A stretch of 64,000 nucleotides of DNA from an uncultured bacterium (GCA_900547155.1 URFH01000006.1:15083-79082); one strand, 5' to 3'; positions 18,393 to 27,124 are shown, numbered from the stretch's first letter. Program-made: numbers and translations. The notes: generated by a model from the sequence alone, not told the origin.

Positions 18393-19127
18393 ATGAAAAT
18401 TAACCCTAAAATTAAAGAAAAAATCGTGCTGGCGCTGGATGTTGATACGGTTGCGCAGGCAAAAGAACTTATCAGCGAATTAAAGGATTATGTCGGCGTT
18501 TTTAAGGTCGGATTGCAGTTTTACACGGGAAACGGCGGCGAAGTTTTTGAATTTATGAAAAAAATCGGCGCAAAATTCTTTTTTGACGTAAAACTCCTCG
18601 ACATCCCCAACACAGTGAAAAAAGCCTCGGAAAATATCATCAGAAGCGGCGCAAGTTTCTACAACCTCCACGCTCTCGGGGGCGCCGAGATGATGAGGCA
18701 GGCTGCTGAGGGCGCAAATGAAACAGCCCGTGAAATGGGCGTTGAAAAGCCGGTAATCCTTGCTGTAACGGTTTTAACAAGCATAAATGACGAAGTTTTG
18801 AACAATGAGCTGCAAATCCCGCACAAAACGCTTGATTACGCCGGCACACTCGCAAAACTCGCCAAAGACAGCGGAATGACAGGGGTTGTGGCGTCGAGTT
18901 TTGAGGCAAGGAAGATAAAAGAGGTTTGCGGAAAGGATTTTAAAGTCCTTTGCCCGGGAATCCGCCCCGCATGGTCGGTAAAAGGCGACCAGAAAAGGCT
19001 TGCAACGCCCTCATTTGCAATTAACGAGGGGGCAGATTATCTGGTAATCGGCCGTGCTGTAACAGCCGCGCCTGACAGGGTTGAGGCGATGGAAAAGATT
19101 TATAAAGAAATAGAGGAAGTAATGTAA
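18393..19127 (+). CDS. pyrF: Orotidine-5'-phosphate decarboxylase
   Basis: 244 residues with AAAAGGAAAA upstream. It starts with KIVLALDVDTVAQAKELISE and carries the catalytic D-x-K-x-x-D tetrad in FFDVKLLDIPNTV, then VTVLTSINDEVL and the phosphate-binding LCPGIRP and VIGRAVTAAPD. It makes UMP from OMP, the last step of the pathway. Its stop and the carA start overlap by one base. Confidence 0.96.
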   Translation: MKINPKIKEKIVLALDVDTVAQAKELISELKDYVGVFKVGLQFYTGNGGEVFEFMKKIGAKFFFDVKLLDIPNTVKKASENIIRSGASFYNLHALGGAEMMRQAAEGANETAREMGVEKPVILAVTVLTSINDEVLNNELQIPHKTLDYAGTLAKLAKDSGMTGVVASSFEARKIKEVCGKDFKVLCPGIRPAWSVKGDQKRLATPSFAINEGADYLVIGRAVTAAPDRVEAMEKIYKEIEEVM

Positions 19128-20245
19128 TGGCAAAGCTTTTACTCCAAAACGGAATGTTATTTGAGGGAATTTCAGTGGGCGCAGAGGGCACTGCATACGG
19201 CGAAATCTGCTTTAACACCTCAATGGCCGGATATCAGGAAATACTGACCGACCCTTCTTACGCAGAGCAGGTAATCGTCATGACCTACCCCGAAATCGGC
19301 AACTACGGCATAAATCCGGACGATTTTGAAAGCAGCAGGGTGAGCGCACGCGGTTTTATCATAAAAAACTACTGCGAGCACGAAAGTCACTACAAAAGCT
19401 CGATGAATCTTTCGGATTACCTCAAAAAGAACAGTATTGTCGGGATTTCGGGCATAGATACGCGATATTTGACAATGATTATCAGAGAATCCGGCGTTAT
19501 GAACTGCGTCGTCACAACAGGCGAGATTACTGACGAAATAAGGGAAAATCTGAACAATTATTCAATGAGCAAAGATGTCGCGCTGAACGTTTCAAGACGT
19601 CAGACCGATGTTATAAAGCAAAAAAACGGCCTAAAGCTCGCAGTGATTGACGTAGGGATAAAAAAGAGCATAATTGAAAACCTGAAAGCTCTGGGGTGCG
19701 AACTCACGATATTTCCGGGTTTTGTGTCCGCAAAAGAAATCCTGAACGGCAAATTCGACGCGGTTTTCATCTCAAACGGCCCGGGTGACCCGAAAGATGC
19801 AACAACAACCATCAATACCGTGAAAAATCTTGTCGGAAAAATTCCGATGTTCGGGATTTGCCTCGGATATCAGATTTTGTGCATTGTGCTCGGCGCAAAA
19901 ACTTACAAACTCAAATACGGACACCGCGGTGCAAACCACCCCGTTATTAATCTTGAAACAAACAAAGTGCTGATAACCTCCCAGAACCACGGTTATGCAA
20001 CGCTTCTGGAAAGTCTGCCCGAAAATGTAATTCCGACCTACAAAAACCTTGACGACCAGACATTAGAGGGGTTCCGGTGCCCTGAATACAAAATCGAAGC
20101 TGTTCAGTTCCATCCGGAAGCCGCTCCGGGCCCGACTGACGCGAATTTGATTCTTCAAGGCTGGATTGAGGGCTTAAAAAATGAGAAAAAGAACAGAGCA
20201 GGTAATTTTTTGAAAAAAATGTTCTGCAATTTAGGACAATCTTAA
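19127..20245 (+). CDS. carA: Carbamoyl-phosphate synthase small (glutaminase) subunit
   Basis: 372 residues. The N-terminal CPS domain has EGTAYGEICFNTSMAGYQEI, and the C-terminal class I glutamine amidotransferase has the nucleophile Cys245 in FGICLGYQ and the His-Glu pair in VQFHPEAAPGP. It delivers ammonia from glutamine to CarB. It overlaps pyrF by one base. The last 20 residues after GLKNEKKN form a short basic/hydrophobic tail that is slightly longer than usual. Confidence 0.96.
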   Translation: MAKLLLQNGMLFEGISVGAEGTAYGEICFNTSMAGYQEILTDPSYAEQVIVMTYPEIGNYGINPDDFESSRVSARGFIIKNYCEHESHYKSSMNLSDYLKKNSIVGISGIDTRYLTMIIRESGVMNCVVTTGEITDEIRENLNNYSMSKDVALNVSRRQTDVIKQKNGLKLAVIDVGIKKSIIENLKALGCELTIFPGFVSAKEILNGKFDAVFISNGPGDPKDATTTINTVKNLVGKIPMFGICLGYQILCIVLGAKTYKLKYGHRGANHPVINLETNKVLITSQNHGYATLLESLPENVIPTYKNLDDQTLEGFRCPEYKIEAVQFHPEAAPGPTDANLILQGWIEGLKNEKKNRAGNFLKKMFCNLGQS

Positions 20246-20311
20246 TTCCTCACGCCCCGCACCCCCTTAAGGGCAAGGGTGAAAACAAAAATTAACGAAA
20301 GGGATTTTAAA

Positions 20312-23300
20312 ATGCCAAGAAATGAAAATATAAAAAATGTACTCGTAATAGGTTCGGGCCCGATTGTTATCGGTCAGGCTGCGGAGTTTGATTACGCGGG
20401 TGTGCAGGCTTGCAGGGCGCTGAAAGAAGAGGGAGTCAGGGTTGTGCTCGTGAATTCCAACCCCGCAACGATTATGACCGACGAAAACATCGCGGACAAG
20501 GTCTATATCGAGCCGCTGACGGTCGAGGCGTTTGAATATATCATCAAAAAAGAGCGTCCGGACGGGATAATTGCGTCTTTGGGCGGGCAGACAGGGTTGA
20601 ATCTGGCGGTTCTGCTGCATGAAAAAGGCATTCTGGACAAATATAATGTGAAACTGCTCGGCACAAAAATCGACGCAATTAACAACGCGGAAGACAGAGA
20701 GCTTTTCAAGGAATTAATGCTAAAAATCGGCGAACCAGTGCCCGAAAGTACAACGGTTTCGACCCTTGAGGACGCTCAAAAGTTCGCTGACAAAATCGGT
20801 TTCCCGATAATCATCCGTCCCGCGTTCACTCTGGGCGGTTCGGGCGGAGGGATTGCGTCAAATCAGCAGGAATTTGAAGAAATTGTTCATTCGGGGCTAT
20901 TAAGAAGCCCGATTTCACAGGTTCTTGTTGAAAAAAGCATTGCAGGCTACAAAGAGATTGAATATGAGGTTATGCGCGACGCAAATGACACCTGTATCGC
21001 CATTTGCAACATGGAAAACATCGACCCTATCGGAATTCACACGGGCGACAGCTTTGTTGTTGCTCCGTCACAAACACTTACAAACAAAGAATACCAGATG
21101 CTGCGCACCTCTGCTTTAAAAATCATAAAAGCGCTGAAAATCGAAGGCGGGTGCAATGTTCAGTACGCGCTGGACACAAAAAGCAATCAATATTATGTAA
21201 TCGAGGTAAATCCGCGCGTGAGCCGCTCTTCGGCACTTGCGTCCAAAGCCACGGGCTATCCGATTGCAAAAGTCACGACAAAAATCGCCATGGGCTATTA
21301 TTTGCACGAAATTCCGAACGCAATCACCCACAAAACCGTTGCAGCGTTTGAACCTGCGCTGGATTATGTTGTTACAAAAATCCCGAAATGGCCTTTTGAC
21401 AAATTTGCGCAGGGCGACAGGCTTCTGGGCACAAAAATGAAAGCAACCGGCGAAATTATGGCAATCGGGCGCACATTTGAAAGCTCGTTCAAAAAAGCCG
21501 TAACCTCAATGGAGGACAAAAACACAGGGCTTGTGCGCAAAAAATATATGCAGCTGAGCGACGATGAATTGAAAGCGCTCTTGCATGTTCAGGATGACAG
21601 GCGGATTTTCCGCGTTGCCGAGGCTTTGACGCGAAGAATCAGCGTGGATGAGATTAATCAGATTACTAAAATCGACAAATGGTTTATTTACAAGATTAAA
21701 AATCTCGTAGATTTTGAGCAGCGGCTCAAAGGCGAGCTTCTCACGGAAGATTTGTATCTGGAAGCCAAGGAAAAAGGCTTTCTGGACGCAGAAATCGCGG
21801 TTTTCGCAAAAAAACGGCTTGCTGATGTCAAAAAGCTCCGTGAAGAATCCGGAATCAGCGCTTCTTTCAAAATCGTTGACACCTGCGCAGCCGAGTTTGA
21901 GGCAAAAACGCCTTATTATTACTCGACTTACAATGAATTTGACGAAAACAAGGTGAATCCCGACGACAAATCCATTCTAATCCTCGGTTCCGGCCCTATC
22001 CGCATAGGACAAGGGATTGAGTTTGATTATTGCTCTGTTCATGCAGCCTGGAGCGTCAGAGAAAACGGGTATAAGTCGCTTATTGTAAACTCAAACCCCG
22101 AAACGCTTTCCACTGATTTTGACGTTGCGGACAAGCTTTATTTTGAGCCGATGAACATCGAAAATATCATGAATATTATAAAATCCGAAAATCCTGTTGG
22201 CGTAATGGTGCAATTTGGCGGACAAACAGCGATAAATCTGGCAGGAAAGCTTCATGAACAGGGCGTAAACATCCTCGGAACCTCGATTGAATCAATAAAT
22301 ATTGCAGAGGACAGAAAACTCTTTGAAAAACTGCTTCGCGATTTGAACATTCCGCAGCCACAGGGGCGTGCGGTTAGAAAAGTTGAAGAAGCGGTAAAAG
22401 CTTATGAAGAATTGGGTTTTCCGCTTCTTGTCCGCCCGTCTTACGTAATCGGAGGACGCGGAATGCAGGTGGTTTACAACGAAGATGAGCTTTTGACCTA
22501 TTTTAATTCCGCTTTGAAATTCTCGGACGAACATCCTGTTTTGATTGACCAGTATATTGAGGGGCAAGAGGTCGAGCTGGACGCAATTTCCGACGGCGAC
22601 AATGTTTTAATCCCGGGAATCACCGAGCATATTGAACGCGCAGGGGTTCACTCGGGCGACAGCATGGCGATTTACCCCACGCAGAACGTTTCTGAAAGCG
22701 TTAAGAACAGGCTCGTTGACTACTGCGAAAAAATCGCGCGAGCGCTCAAAGTTAAGGGGCTTATGAACATTCAATTCGTTGTAAAAGACGATATAGCCTA
22801 CGTAATCGAGGTGAATCCCAGAGCATCGCGCACAGTGCCGATTATGAGCAAAGTTACGGGAATTCCGATGGTGGATATCGGCATAAATGCTTGTTTTGGA
22901 CGTTCAATTCCGGAACAGGGCTACAGCACGGGACTTGCGCAAAAAACGTCGCTTGTTTGCGTAAAAGTTCCGGTATTTTCGTTCCAAAAATTGAACCGTA
23001 TCGACCCCGCCCTTGCGCCGGAGATGAAATCAACAGGCGAAGTCCTCGGGATTGACACAACTTTTGATAATGCGCTTTTAAAAGGCTTCCTTTCGGCCGG
23101 TTACACGTTCCCCGAAAGGCGCGGGGATGTAATGTTGTCCCTGAATGACAACACAAAGCCCGACGGGATTGAAATCGCAAAATCGCTTGCTGATTTGGGT
23201 TATCGAATCGTTGCGACAACGGGAACGCATAATTTCCTGAAAAAATACGGCATAAATTCAAAAGAAATCCAAAATTTTGACATAGAAAAGATTCAGGAGC

Positions 23301-23551
23301 ACATGAAAAAGAAACAGCTCTGTTTTGTGATAAACACCCCCACAACGAATGCGAACTCCGCACGTGTCGGCTCGGAAAACAGAGGATTTTTAATCCGGAC
23401 AATCGCTGAAATGTACTCCACGCCATGCTTTACCTCGACTGACACGGCGAACGCATATCTTCGGGCGCTGAAATATTACGTCAGTAGGCCGGAGCTTACT
23501 TATGACAGCATTGATGTTTACAGAAAAAGCAAAATATTGACGGAAGCCTGA
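20312..23551 (+). CDS. carB: Carbamoyl-phosphate synthase large subunit
   Basis: Start set at ATG 20312 behind CGAAAGGG (MPRNENIKNVLVIGSGPIVI), 1079 residues, the standard size. Two homologous ATP-grasp halves are visible, the second starting near residue 550 at ILILGSGPIRIGQGIEFDYC. The first half has TLGGSGGGIASN and the second RPSYVIGGRGMQVVYN. The C-terminal MGS-like allosteric domain (GYRIVATTGTHNFLKKYGI) is present. It makes carbamoyl phosphate from bicarbonate, ammonia and 2 ATP. It is the last gene of the pyr unit. Confidence 0.97.
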   Translation: MPRNENIKNVLVIGSGPIVIGQAAEFDYAGVQACRALKEEGVRVVLVNSNPATIMTDENIADKVYIEPLTVEAFEYIIKKERPDGIIASLGGQTGLNLAVLLHEKGILDKYNVKLLGTKIDAINNAEDRELFKELMLKIGEPVPESTTVSTLEDAQKFADKIGFPIIIRPAFTLGGSGGGIASNQQEFEEIVHSGLLRSPISQVLVEKSIAGYKEIEYEVMRDANDTCIAICNMENIDPIGIHTGDSFVVAPSQTLTNKEYQMLRTSALKIIKALKIEGGCNVQYALDTKSNQYYVIEVNPRVSRSSALASKATGYPIAKVTTKIAMGYYLHEIPNAITHKTVAAFEPALDYVVTKIPKWPFDKFAQGDRLLGTKMKATGEIMAIGRTFESSFKKAVTSMEDKNTGLVRKKYMQLSDDELKALLHVQDDRRIFRVAEALTRRISVDEINQITKIDKWFIYKIKNLVDFEQRLKGELLTEDLYLEAKEKGFLDAEIAVFAKKRLADVKKLREESGISASFKIVDTCAAEFEAKTPYYYSTYNEFDENKVNPDDKSILILGSGPIRIGQGIEFDYCSVHAAWSVRENGYKSLIVNSNPETLSTDFDVADKLYFEPMNIENIMNIIKSENPVGVMVQFGGQTAINLAGKLHEQGVNILGTSIESINIAEDRKLFEKLLRDLNIPQPQGRAVRKVEEAVKAYEELGFPLLVRPSYVIGGRGMQVVYNEDELLTYFNSALKFSDEHPVLIDQYIEGQEVELDAISDGDNVLIPGITEHIERAGVHSGDSMAIYPTQNVSESVKNRLVDYCEKIARALKVKGLMNIQFVVKDDIAYVIEVNPRASRTVPIMSKVTGIPMVDIGINACFGRSIPEQGYSTGLAQKTSLVCVKVPVFSFQKLNRIDPALAPEMKSTGEVLGIDTTFDNALLKGFLSAGYTFPERRGDVMLSLNDNTKPDGIEIAKSLADLGYRIVATTGTHNFLKKYGINSKEIQNFDIEKIQEHMKKKQLCFVINTPTTNANSARVGSENRGFLIRTIAEMYSTPCFTSTDTANAYLRALKYYVSRPELTYDSIDVYRKSKILTEA

Positions 23552-23629
23552 ATTTGCCACTTTGCGCAGCAAGGGCAAGAAATATCATGGTCAAATTAAA
23601 GCGCAATGCCGCAACCTAAGCGCCAGAAG

Positions 23630-23710
23630 CAAACTTTCCAAAATAATAATCCGGAACCTTAAAAGCGGCGAAGCCCGTTCAGGTTCAGGATTATTATTTC
23701 GGGAAGTTTG
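23630..23710. repeat. 30-bp imperfect inverted repeat with 21-base loop after carB
   Basis: Arms at 23630-23659 and 23681-23710 pair at 27 of 30 positions; the loop (23660-23680) is GC-rich. The outer ends are CAAACTT and AAGTTTG. No T-run follows, so it is not an ordinary terminator, but as RNA it would form a very stable hairpin protecting or ending the carB transcript. It could also be a miniature mobile element. Confidence 0.8.
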
Positions 23711-23730
23711 CGCAAAACCCACCCCTCACA

Positions 23731-23759
23731 TTGCCGCAAAACATTTTTTATAGTAAAAT
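23731..23759 (+). promoter_or_regulatory. Predicted promoter of the DUF2085 gene
   Basis: TTGCCG at 23731-23736 and TAAAAT at 23754-23759 with a 17-base spacer. It lies just behind the inverted repeat and 30 bases ahead of the coding start. Confidence 0.45.
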
Positions 23760-23789
23760 CAACCCGTAATATGGAACAGGGTTGGTATT

Positions 23790-24242
23790 ATGAAAGTTGA
23801 AAAGCTCACTTTAAAAGAAATCGTGATAATGGCCGCAACTGCGGCAAGTTTTTTGATAATCCTCGGCGCGTTGTGCGTTCCGCTCCTCGCATATTACAAA
23901 ATAGGCTTCTCAGAAGGGTTTTACGTCCTTTACAGAAAGCTCTGCCACGGCCCGATTGCGACATGTTTTTTAATTAACGGTTACGCAATGCCGCTATGTT
24001 CAAGATGTTTGGGGATTTGGACAGGGATTTTTCTTACTTTTGTGCTTTATTTTGAAAGGATAAAAATCGGCCATGCACTTTACGTTATTTTCGGAATTCT
24101 CGGGCTGGGCGCGTTTGTGCTGGAATATTTTAATTTGATTTTTATAAATAATTACATTAGACTGTTGGAAGGGCTGTTTATCGGGATTTTTCTGGTCGTT
24201 ACCATTATGCGTCTCGAAATTAAATTCAAAAAAGGCTATTAA
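23790..24242 (+). CDS. DUF2085 family membrane protein
   Basis: 150 residues with about four hydrophobic segments (near 12-38, 72-88, 95-115 and 122-140). It carries the family signature around residues 48-75: KLCHGPIATCFLINGYAMPL followed by CSRCLGIWTG, with paired cysteines that look like a metal or redox site. DUF2085 proteins are small inner-membrane proteins of unknown function. It is a single gene with its own promoter candidate and an AT-rich gap behind it. Confidence 0.85.
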   Translation: MKVEKLTLKEIVIMAATAASFLIILGALCVPLLAYYKIGFSEGFYVLYRKLCHGPIATCFLINGYAMPLCSRCLGIWTGIFLTFVLYFERIKIGHALYVIFGILGLGAFVLEYFNLIFINNYIRLLEGLFIGIFLVVTIMRLEIKFKKGY

Positions 24243-24370
24243 TTATCAATTGTAAACAAATGTAACACAGTTGCCATATTAATTTTAATAAAACAACCTT
24301 ATTTTTTAAAAAACAATTTCAACTTTTTCCCCAAATAATACAAAAAATGTAGGCAAAGCCTCCAAAAACA

Positions 24371-24379
24371 TGCTATAAT
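24371..24379 (+). promoter_or_regulatory. Extended -10 promoter of the HEAT-repeat gene
   Basis: TGCTATAAT (TGn plus a perfect TATAAT at 24374-24379) with no good -35. It predicts an mRNA leader of about 200 bases before the HEAT gene. The 340-base gap 24243-24583 is otherwise AT-rich without clear hairpins. Confidence 0.5.
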
Positions 24380-24458
24380 ATAAAAACAGAGAAGAATAAG
24401 TGTTCTCTATACCCTTTATATAAAAAACACATATTAAAGACAATAACAAAAAGGTTTT

Positions 24459-24539
24459 ATGACAACAAACAAAGTTTATGTAACAAAATTGTTAACATTA
24501 TGCCACAAAAAGTCAATTATTTTTAAAACAAATTTTTAA
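24459..24539 (+). CDS. Possible 26-residue leader peptide in the HEAT-gene leader
   Basis: An ATG behind AAAAAGG opens a 26-codon frame (MTTNKVYVTKLLTLCHKKSI then IFKTNF) ending in TAA 45 bases before the next gene. It sits in the long AT-rich leader downstream of the predicted promoter. The composition is what AT-rich DNA gives by chance, so this may be spurious. Confidence 0.2.
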   Translation: MTTNKVYVTKLLTLCHKKSIIFKTNF

Positions 24540-24583
24540 ATAATAATGTAGGGAAAATTTAGGTAATATGTCGGAGGAAAGAC

Positions 24584-25438
24584 ATGACAATTAGTGTGAA
24601 CTCAAGAAAAAAACAAGCAAAAAAATCATTTGATGAATTGTTAAACGACTTAAGAACAAGCAATTCTGAAAAAGTAAGATATAATGCTGCAAGAGTTTTG
24701 GGCGAAATTGGCGATTCACAGGCTGTTGAACCGCTTATCGACGTATTAAAAAATGACAAAAACGGCTCTGTTCGTTTATATGCAGCCCGCGCACTCGGCG
24801 AACTCGGCGATGTCAGCGCAACTATTCCTCTTATTGAATCTTTAAGAGAAGACAGAAACGTTGATGTTCGCGTTCGTGCTGCCCGTGCACTCGGACGTTT
24901 GGGCGGAAAAGAAGTTGTTGAACCGCTTGTAGAAGCATTAAACGACGAAAATCCGCAGGTTTGCATTACAGCAACCGACGCTTTAATCGAAATCGGCGAT
25001 GTTGCGACCGACGCATTGATGGATTCACTTGATCATGAAAAAGTAAACGTAAGATGCGACGCAACAAGAGCACTCGGCGAAATCGGAAACCCCAAAGCTG
25101 TTGACAAAATCATCACTATGCTGAAAGACGAATGGGTCAACGTTAGAATTTATGCAGTTACTTCACTGGGCAAGCTGAATGACGCAAAAGCGGTTCCTGC
25201 TTTGATTGAAGTTATGCAGAATGTTAAAGAAAATGACCTGGTCAGAGCCGGCGCAGCTGCTGCACTCGGCGTATTACGCGACCAGAGAGCGTTGATGCCT
25301 TTGCGTGAACTCATTATGGGCGCTGAAGAACTCGGCGAGCTTGAAGATACAGCTTTAAAATCTTTCAAAAAGATTATGGCTGCTAACTGGCAGGCTATTC
25401 CGGGCGCTGCTCCCCAGAAAAAAACAGTTAACGCATAA
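24584..25438 (+). CDS. HEAT-repeat (PBS-lyase-like) protein
   Basis: 284 residues with a strong GGAGGAAA site. After a basic N-terminus (about 25 residues) there are roughly seven 30-31-residue helical repeats of the pattern VRxxAARxLGELGDxxAVxPLIxxLxD, running from about residue 30 to 255. This is the pattern of phycobilisome-lyase-type HEAT repeats (as in CpcE and many bacterial scaffold proteins). There is no catalytic domain, signal peptide or membrane segment. It is likely a cytoplasmic protein-protein scaffold. In cyanobacterial relatives such proteins need not be linked to pigments. A strong terminator follows. Confidence 0.92.
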   Translation: MTISVNSRKKQAKKSFDELLNDLRTSNSEKVRYNAARVLGEIGDSQAVEPLIDVLKNDKNGSVRLYAARALGELGDVSATIPLIESLREDRNVDVRVRAARALGRLGGKEVVEPLVEALNDENPQVCITATDALIEIGDVATDALMDSLDHEKVNVRCDATRALGEIGNPKAVDKIITMLKDEWVNVRIYAVTSLGKLNDAKAVPALIEVMQNVKENDLVRAGAAAALGVLRDQRALMPLRELIMGAEELGELEDTALKSFKKIMAANWQAIPGAAPQKKTVNA

Positions 25439-25454
25439 TTTTAAAAATTTAATC

Positions 25455-25483
25455 AAAAGAGCCCGCAAAAGGGCTCTTTTTTT
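25455..25483 (+). terminator. Intrinsic terminator of the HEAT-repeat gene
   Basis: AAAAGAGCCC-GCAAAA-GGGCTCTTTT, a 10-bp stem with a T-run of seven, 17 bases after the stop. Confidence 0.92.
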
Positions 25484-25534
25484 GTGCAAAAATGCCAATA
25501 ATTTCATAAAAAATTCAACGATTCAACGTGAAGA

Positions 25535-25658
25535 GGAATATTGTCGTAAGGTTACTTTGTAGTGACTATGGGGGAGGCTTCATCAAGCATGGAAAGCGGC
25601 TTATCCTGTGGGATGCCGGAGGAATCGGAACGGAAAAGTAACCTTACGACAATATTCC
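25535..25658. repeat. 124-bp palindromic element, copy A
   Basis: Perfect 24-bp terminal inverted repeats (25535-25558 and 25635-25658) enclose a 76-base centre. Compared in reverse orientation with the element at 43228-43351 the cores match closely: GTTACTTTTCC, then GTTCCGATTCCYCCGGCAT, and near the other end AGCCTCCYCCATAGTC and CAAAG. The outermost 16 bases are unrelated to copy B yet perfectly self-complementary. On the + strand a 40-codon frame runs 25568-25690 and contains MPEESERKSN; copy B has the related MPGESERKRKSN. Both copies are intergenic. It is a mobile or structured-RNA element of unknown kind. Confidence 0.8.
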
Positions 25659-25682
25659 GCAAAAATCCAACAATTGCACGTA

Positions 25683-25759
25683 AAAAGTAAATAATTCTGA
25701 TTTTTCGACGCCTGTGAGCGAAGCGAATCGAGCCAGAAAAATTAAAATCATTTACTTTT
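25683..25759. repeat. 24-bp imperfect inverted repeat next to element A
   Basis: Arms 25683-25706 and 25736-25759 pair at 20 of 24 positions, outer sequence AAAAGTAAAT and ATTTACTTTT. The 29-base loop has CGAAGCGAATCG. It starts 25 bases after element A, so two palindromes stand side by side in the 407-base gap between the HEAT and ftsB-like genes. Confidence 0.65.
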
Positions 25760-25780
25760 ACTTCGTGAACGGTCAAAAAC

Positions 25781-25809
25781 TTGTCATTCGGGCTTGTTCG
25801 GGATATAAT
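25781..25809 (+). promoter_or_regulatory. Predicted sigma-70 promoter of the ftsB-like gene
   Basis: TTGTCA at 25781-25786, a 17-base spacer and a perfect TATAAT at 25804-25809, 37 bases ahead of the TTG start. Confidence 0.75.
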
Positions 25810-25845
25810 GTCAGGGTGTTTAGATAATTAGGCGGGGCAAATAAA

Positions 25846-26223
25846 TTGGCGGGTTTAATCGAAAAAACTCAAGAAAAAAACAACAAACGCAAAAACAAAA
25901 TCCGTTTTTATTATTCATTTTTGACAATTGTTCTGCTTGTCTGCCTTGCCCAAATAGGAATAAGCGCCTTTAATAACATCACAAAAAGCATAAGCTATCA
26001 CGGAAAAATCAATAAAATGAAAGAGCTGAACAAACAGGCTTATGCAGAAAATCAGCGGCTAAAAGAGGAACTCGAGGATTTTAGCTCAATGAAAAGCCTC
26101 GAAGCTATCGCCAGAAACAACCTGAAAATGGCAGGCGAAGACGAGGTTCTCGTTATTATCAACAAACCCCAGCAGCAAGCACCGTCAGATACAAAAACTA
26201 AGAAAAAATCCAAGAAAAAGTAG
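25846..26223 (+). CDS. FtsB/DivIC-type septum formation initiator
   Basis: 125 residues starting at a TTG codon behind AGGCGGGG. A basic N-terminal cytoplasmic tail (about 1-22) precedes one membrane segment (about 23-43, FYYSFLTIVLLVCLAQIGIS). A coiled coil follows (about 55-85, IN..MKELNKQAYAENQRLKEE) with a short hydrophobic MKSLEAIARNNLKMAGEDEV box typical of FtsB/DivIC. It would act in the FtsB-FtsL-FtsQ complex activating septal peptidoglycan synthesis. The C-terminus is Lys-rich (TKTKKKSKKK). The permease gene starts six bases later. Confidence 0.85.
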   Translation: MAGLIEKTQEKNNKRKNKIRFYYSFLTIVLLVCLAQIGISAFNNITKSISYHGKINKMKELNKQAYAENQRLKEELEDFSSMKSLEAIARNNLKMAGEDEVLVIINKPQQQAPSDTKTKKKSKKK

Positions 26224-26229
26224 AGCATA

Positions 26230-27099
26230 ATGGCGAAAAAAACTGCTGACAGTGACAATTTTCAGTACAAACTGCTGATTCTCCCCGCGCTGATTGGCAC
26301 ATTGATTTTTATCGTTATTCCTGTTGTTTTTTCTTTTGGCTTGAGCTTTTGTGAGTGGGATTTGCTCTCAGATGTCCGTTTTGCAGGGCTAAAGAACTAT
26401 TTTGAACTGCTGACCAGCCCGAATTTTGCCCTAATATTAAAAAACACATTCGTCTTTGCAATCTCCGTAACCCTTATCGCGGTTGTAATTCCAATAATCC
26501 TCGCAGCAGTGCTGAACAACAAAATCAGGGGCAGCGAATTTTTCAAAACTGCATATTTTTTGCCGTTCATAACGCCGATGATTGTTATTGCGATAATCTG
26601 GGAGTGGATTTTTGACCCAAATTTCGGGCTTTTGAATTATCTTTTAAAAACGCATATAAACTGGCTCTACGACACAAAAACCGCACTTTTCGCCCTCATA
26701 ATCGTGTCCGCATGGAAACTAATCGGCTACAACATGGTCATTTTGCTCTCCGGTTTCTCCACAATCAGCCAGAACATCTACGAATCCGCAAAAATCGACG
26801 GAGCCTCGCCCCTCAATACGTTTTTCAAAATCACACTTCCGCTTTTGAGCCCGACGATATTTTTTGTTGTGATTATTACGACGATTTCATCGTTTCAGGT
26901 TTTTGATTTGATTTATTTGATGACGCAGGGCGGCCCGATGGATAGCACGAATGTGCTTGTTTACTGGATTTACAAAAATGCGTTTGAATTTTTCAATATC
27001 GGCGCAGCTTCCGCCGGAGCTTATATTTTATTCGTAATTGTGTTTGTTTTAACTGTAATTCAGTGGAATATTCGCAAAAAATGGGTGTTTTCGGAATAA
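26230..27099 (+). CDS. Carbohydrate ABC transporter permease (MalF/UgpA type), orphan
   Basis: 289 residues with six membrane segments. The EAA loop that docks the ATPase is YESAKIDGASPLNTFFKITL followed by PLLSPT. The beginning LLILPALIGTLIFIVIPVVF and the ending with NTFVFAISV..FLPFITPMIVIAI..LIYLMTQGGP are typical of the MalF-like subfamily for oligosaccharides or glycerol-3-phosphate. A partner permease, binding protein and ATPase are not adjacent. It follows ftsB-like by six bases. Confidence 0.9.
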   Translation: MAKKTADSDNFQYKLLILPALIGTLIFIVIPVVFSFGLSFCEWDLLSDVRFAGLKNYFELLTSPNFALILKNTFVFAISVTLIAVVIPIILAAVLNNKIRGSEFFKTAYFLPFITPMIVIAIIWEWIFDPNFGLLNYLLKTHINWLYDTKTALFALIIVSAWKLIGYNMVILLSGFSTISQNIYESAKIDGASPLNTFFKITLPLLSPTIFFVVIITTISSFQVFDLIYLMTQGGPMDSTNVLVYWIYKNAFEFFNIGAASAGAYILFVIVFVLTVIQWNIRKKWVFSE

Positions 27100-27124
27100 T
27101 TATTACGAATTATAAAAAGAGCCC

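Noticed and set aside
25535..25658. Integron attC site
   Set aside because: The ends read GTTAC...GTAAC, the reverse of the RYYYAAC...GTTRRRY order of attC, and no integrase or cassettes are present.
25552..25776. 74-codon minus-strand frame across element A
   Set aside because: It is made of the palindromic element and neighbouring repeat with no ribosome-binding site; treated as a by-product of the repeat.
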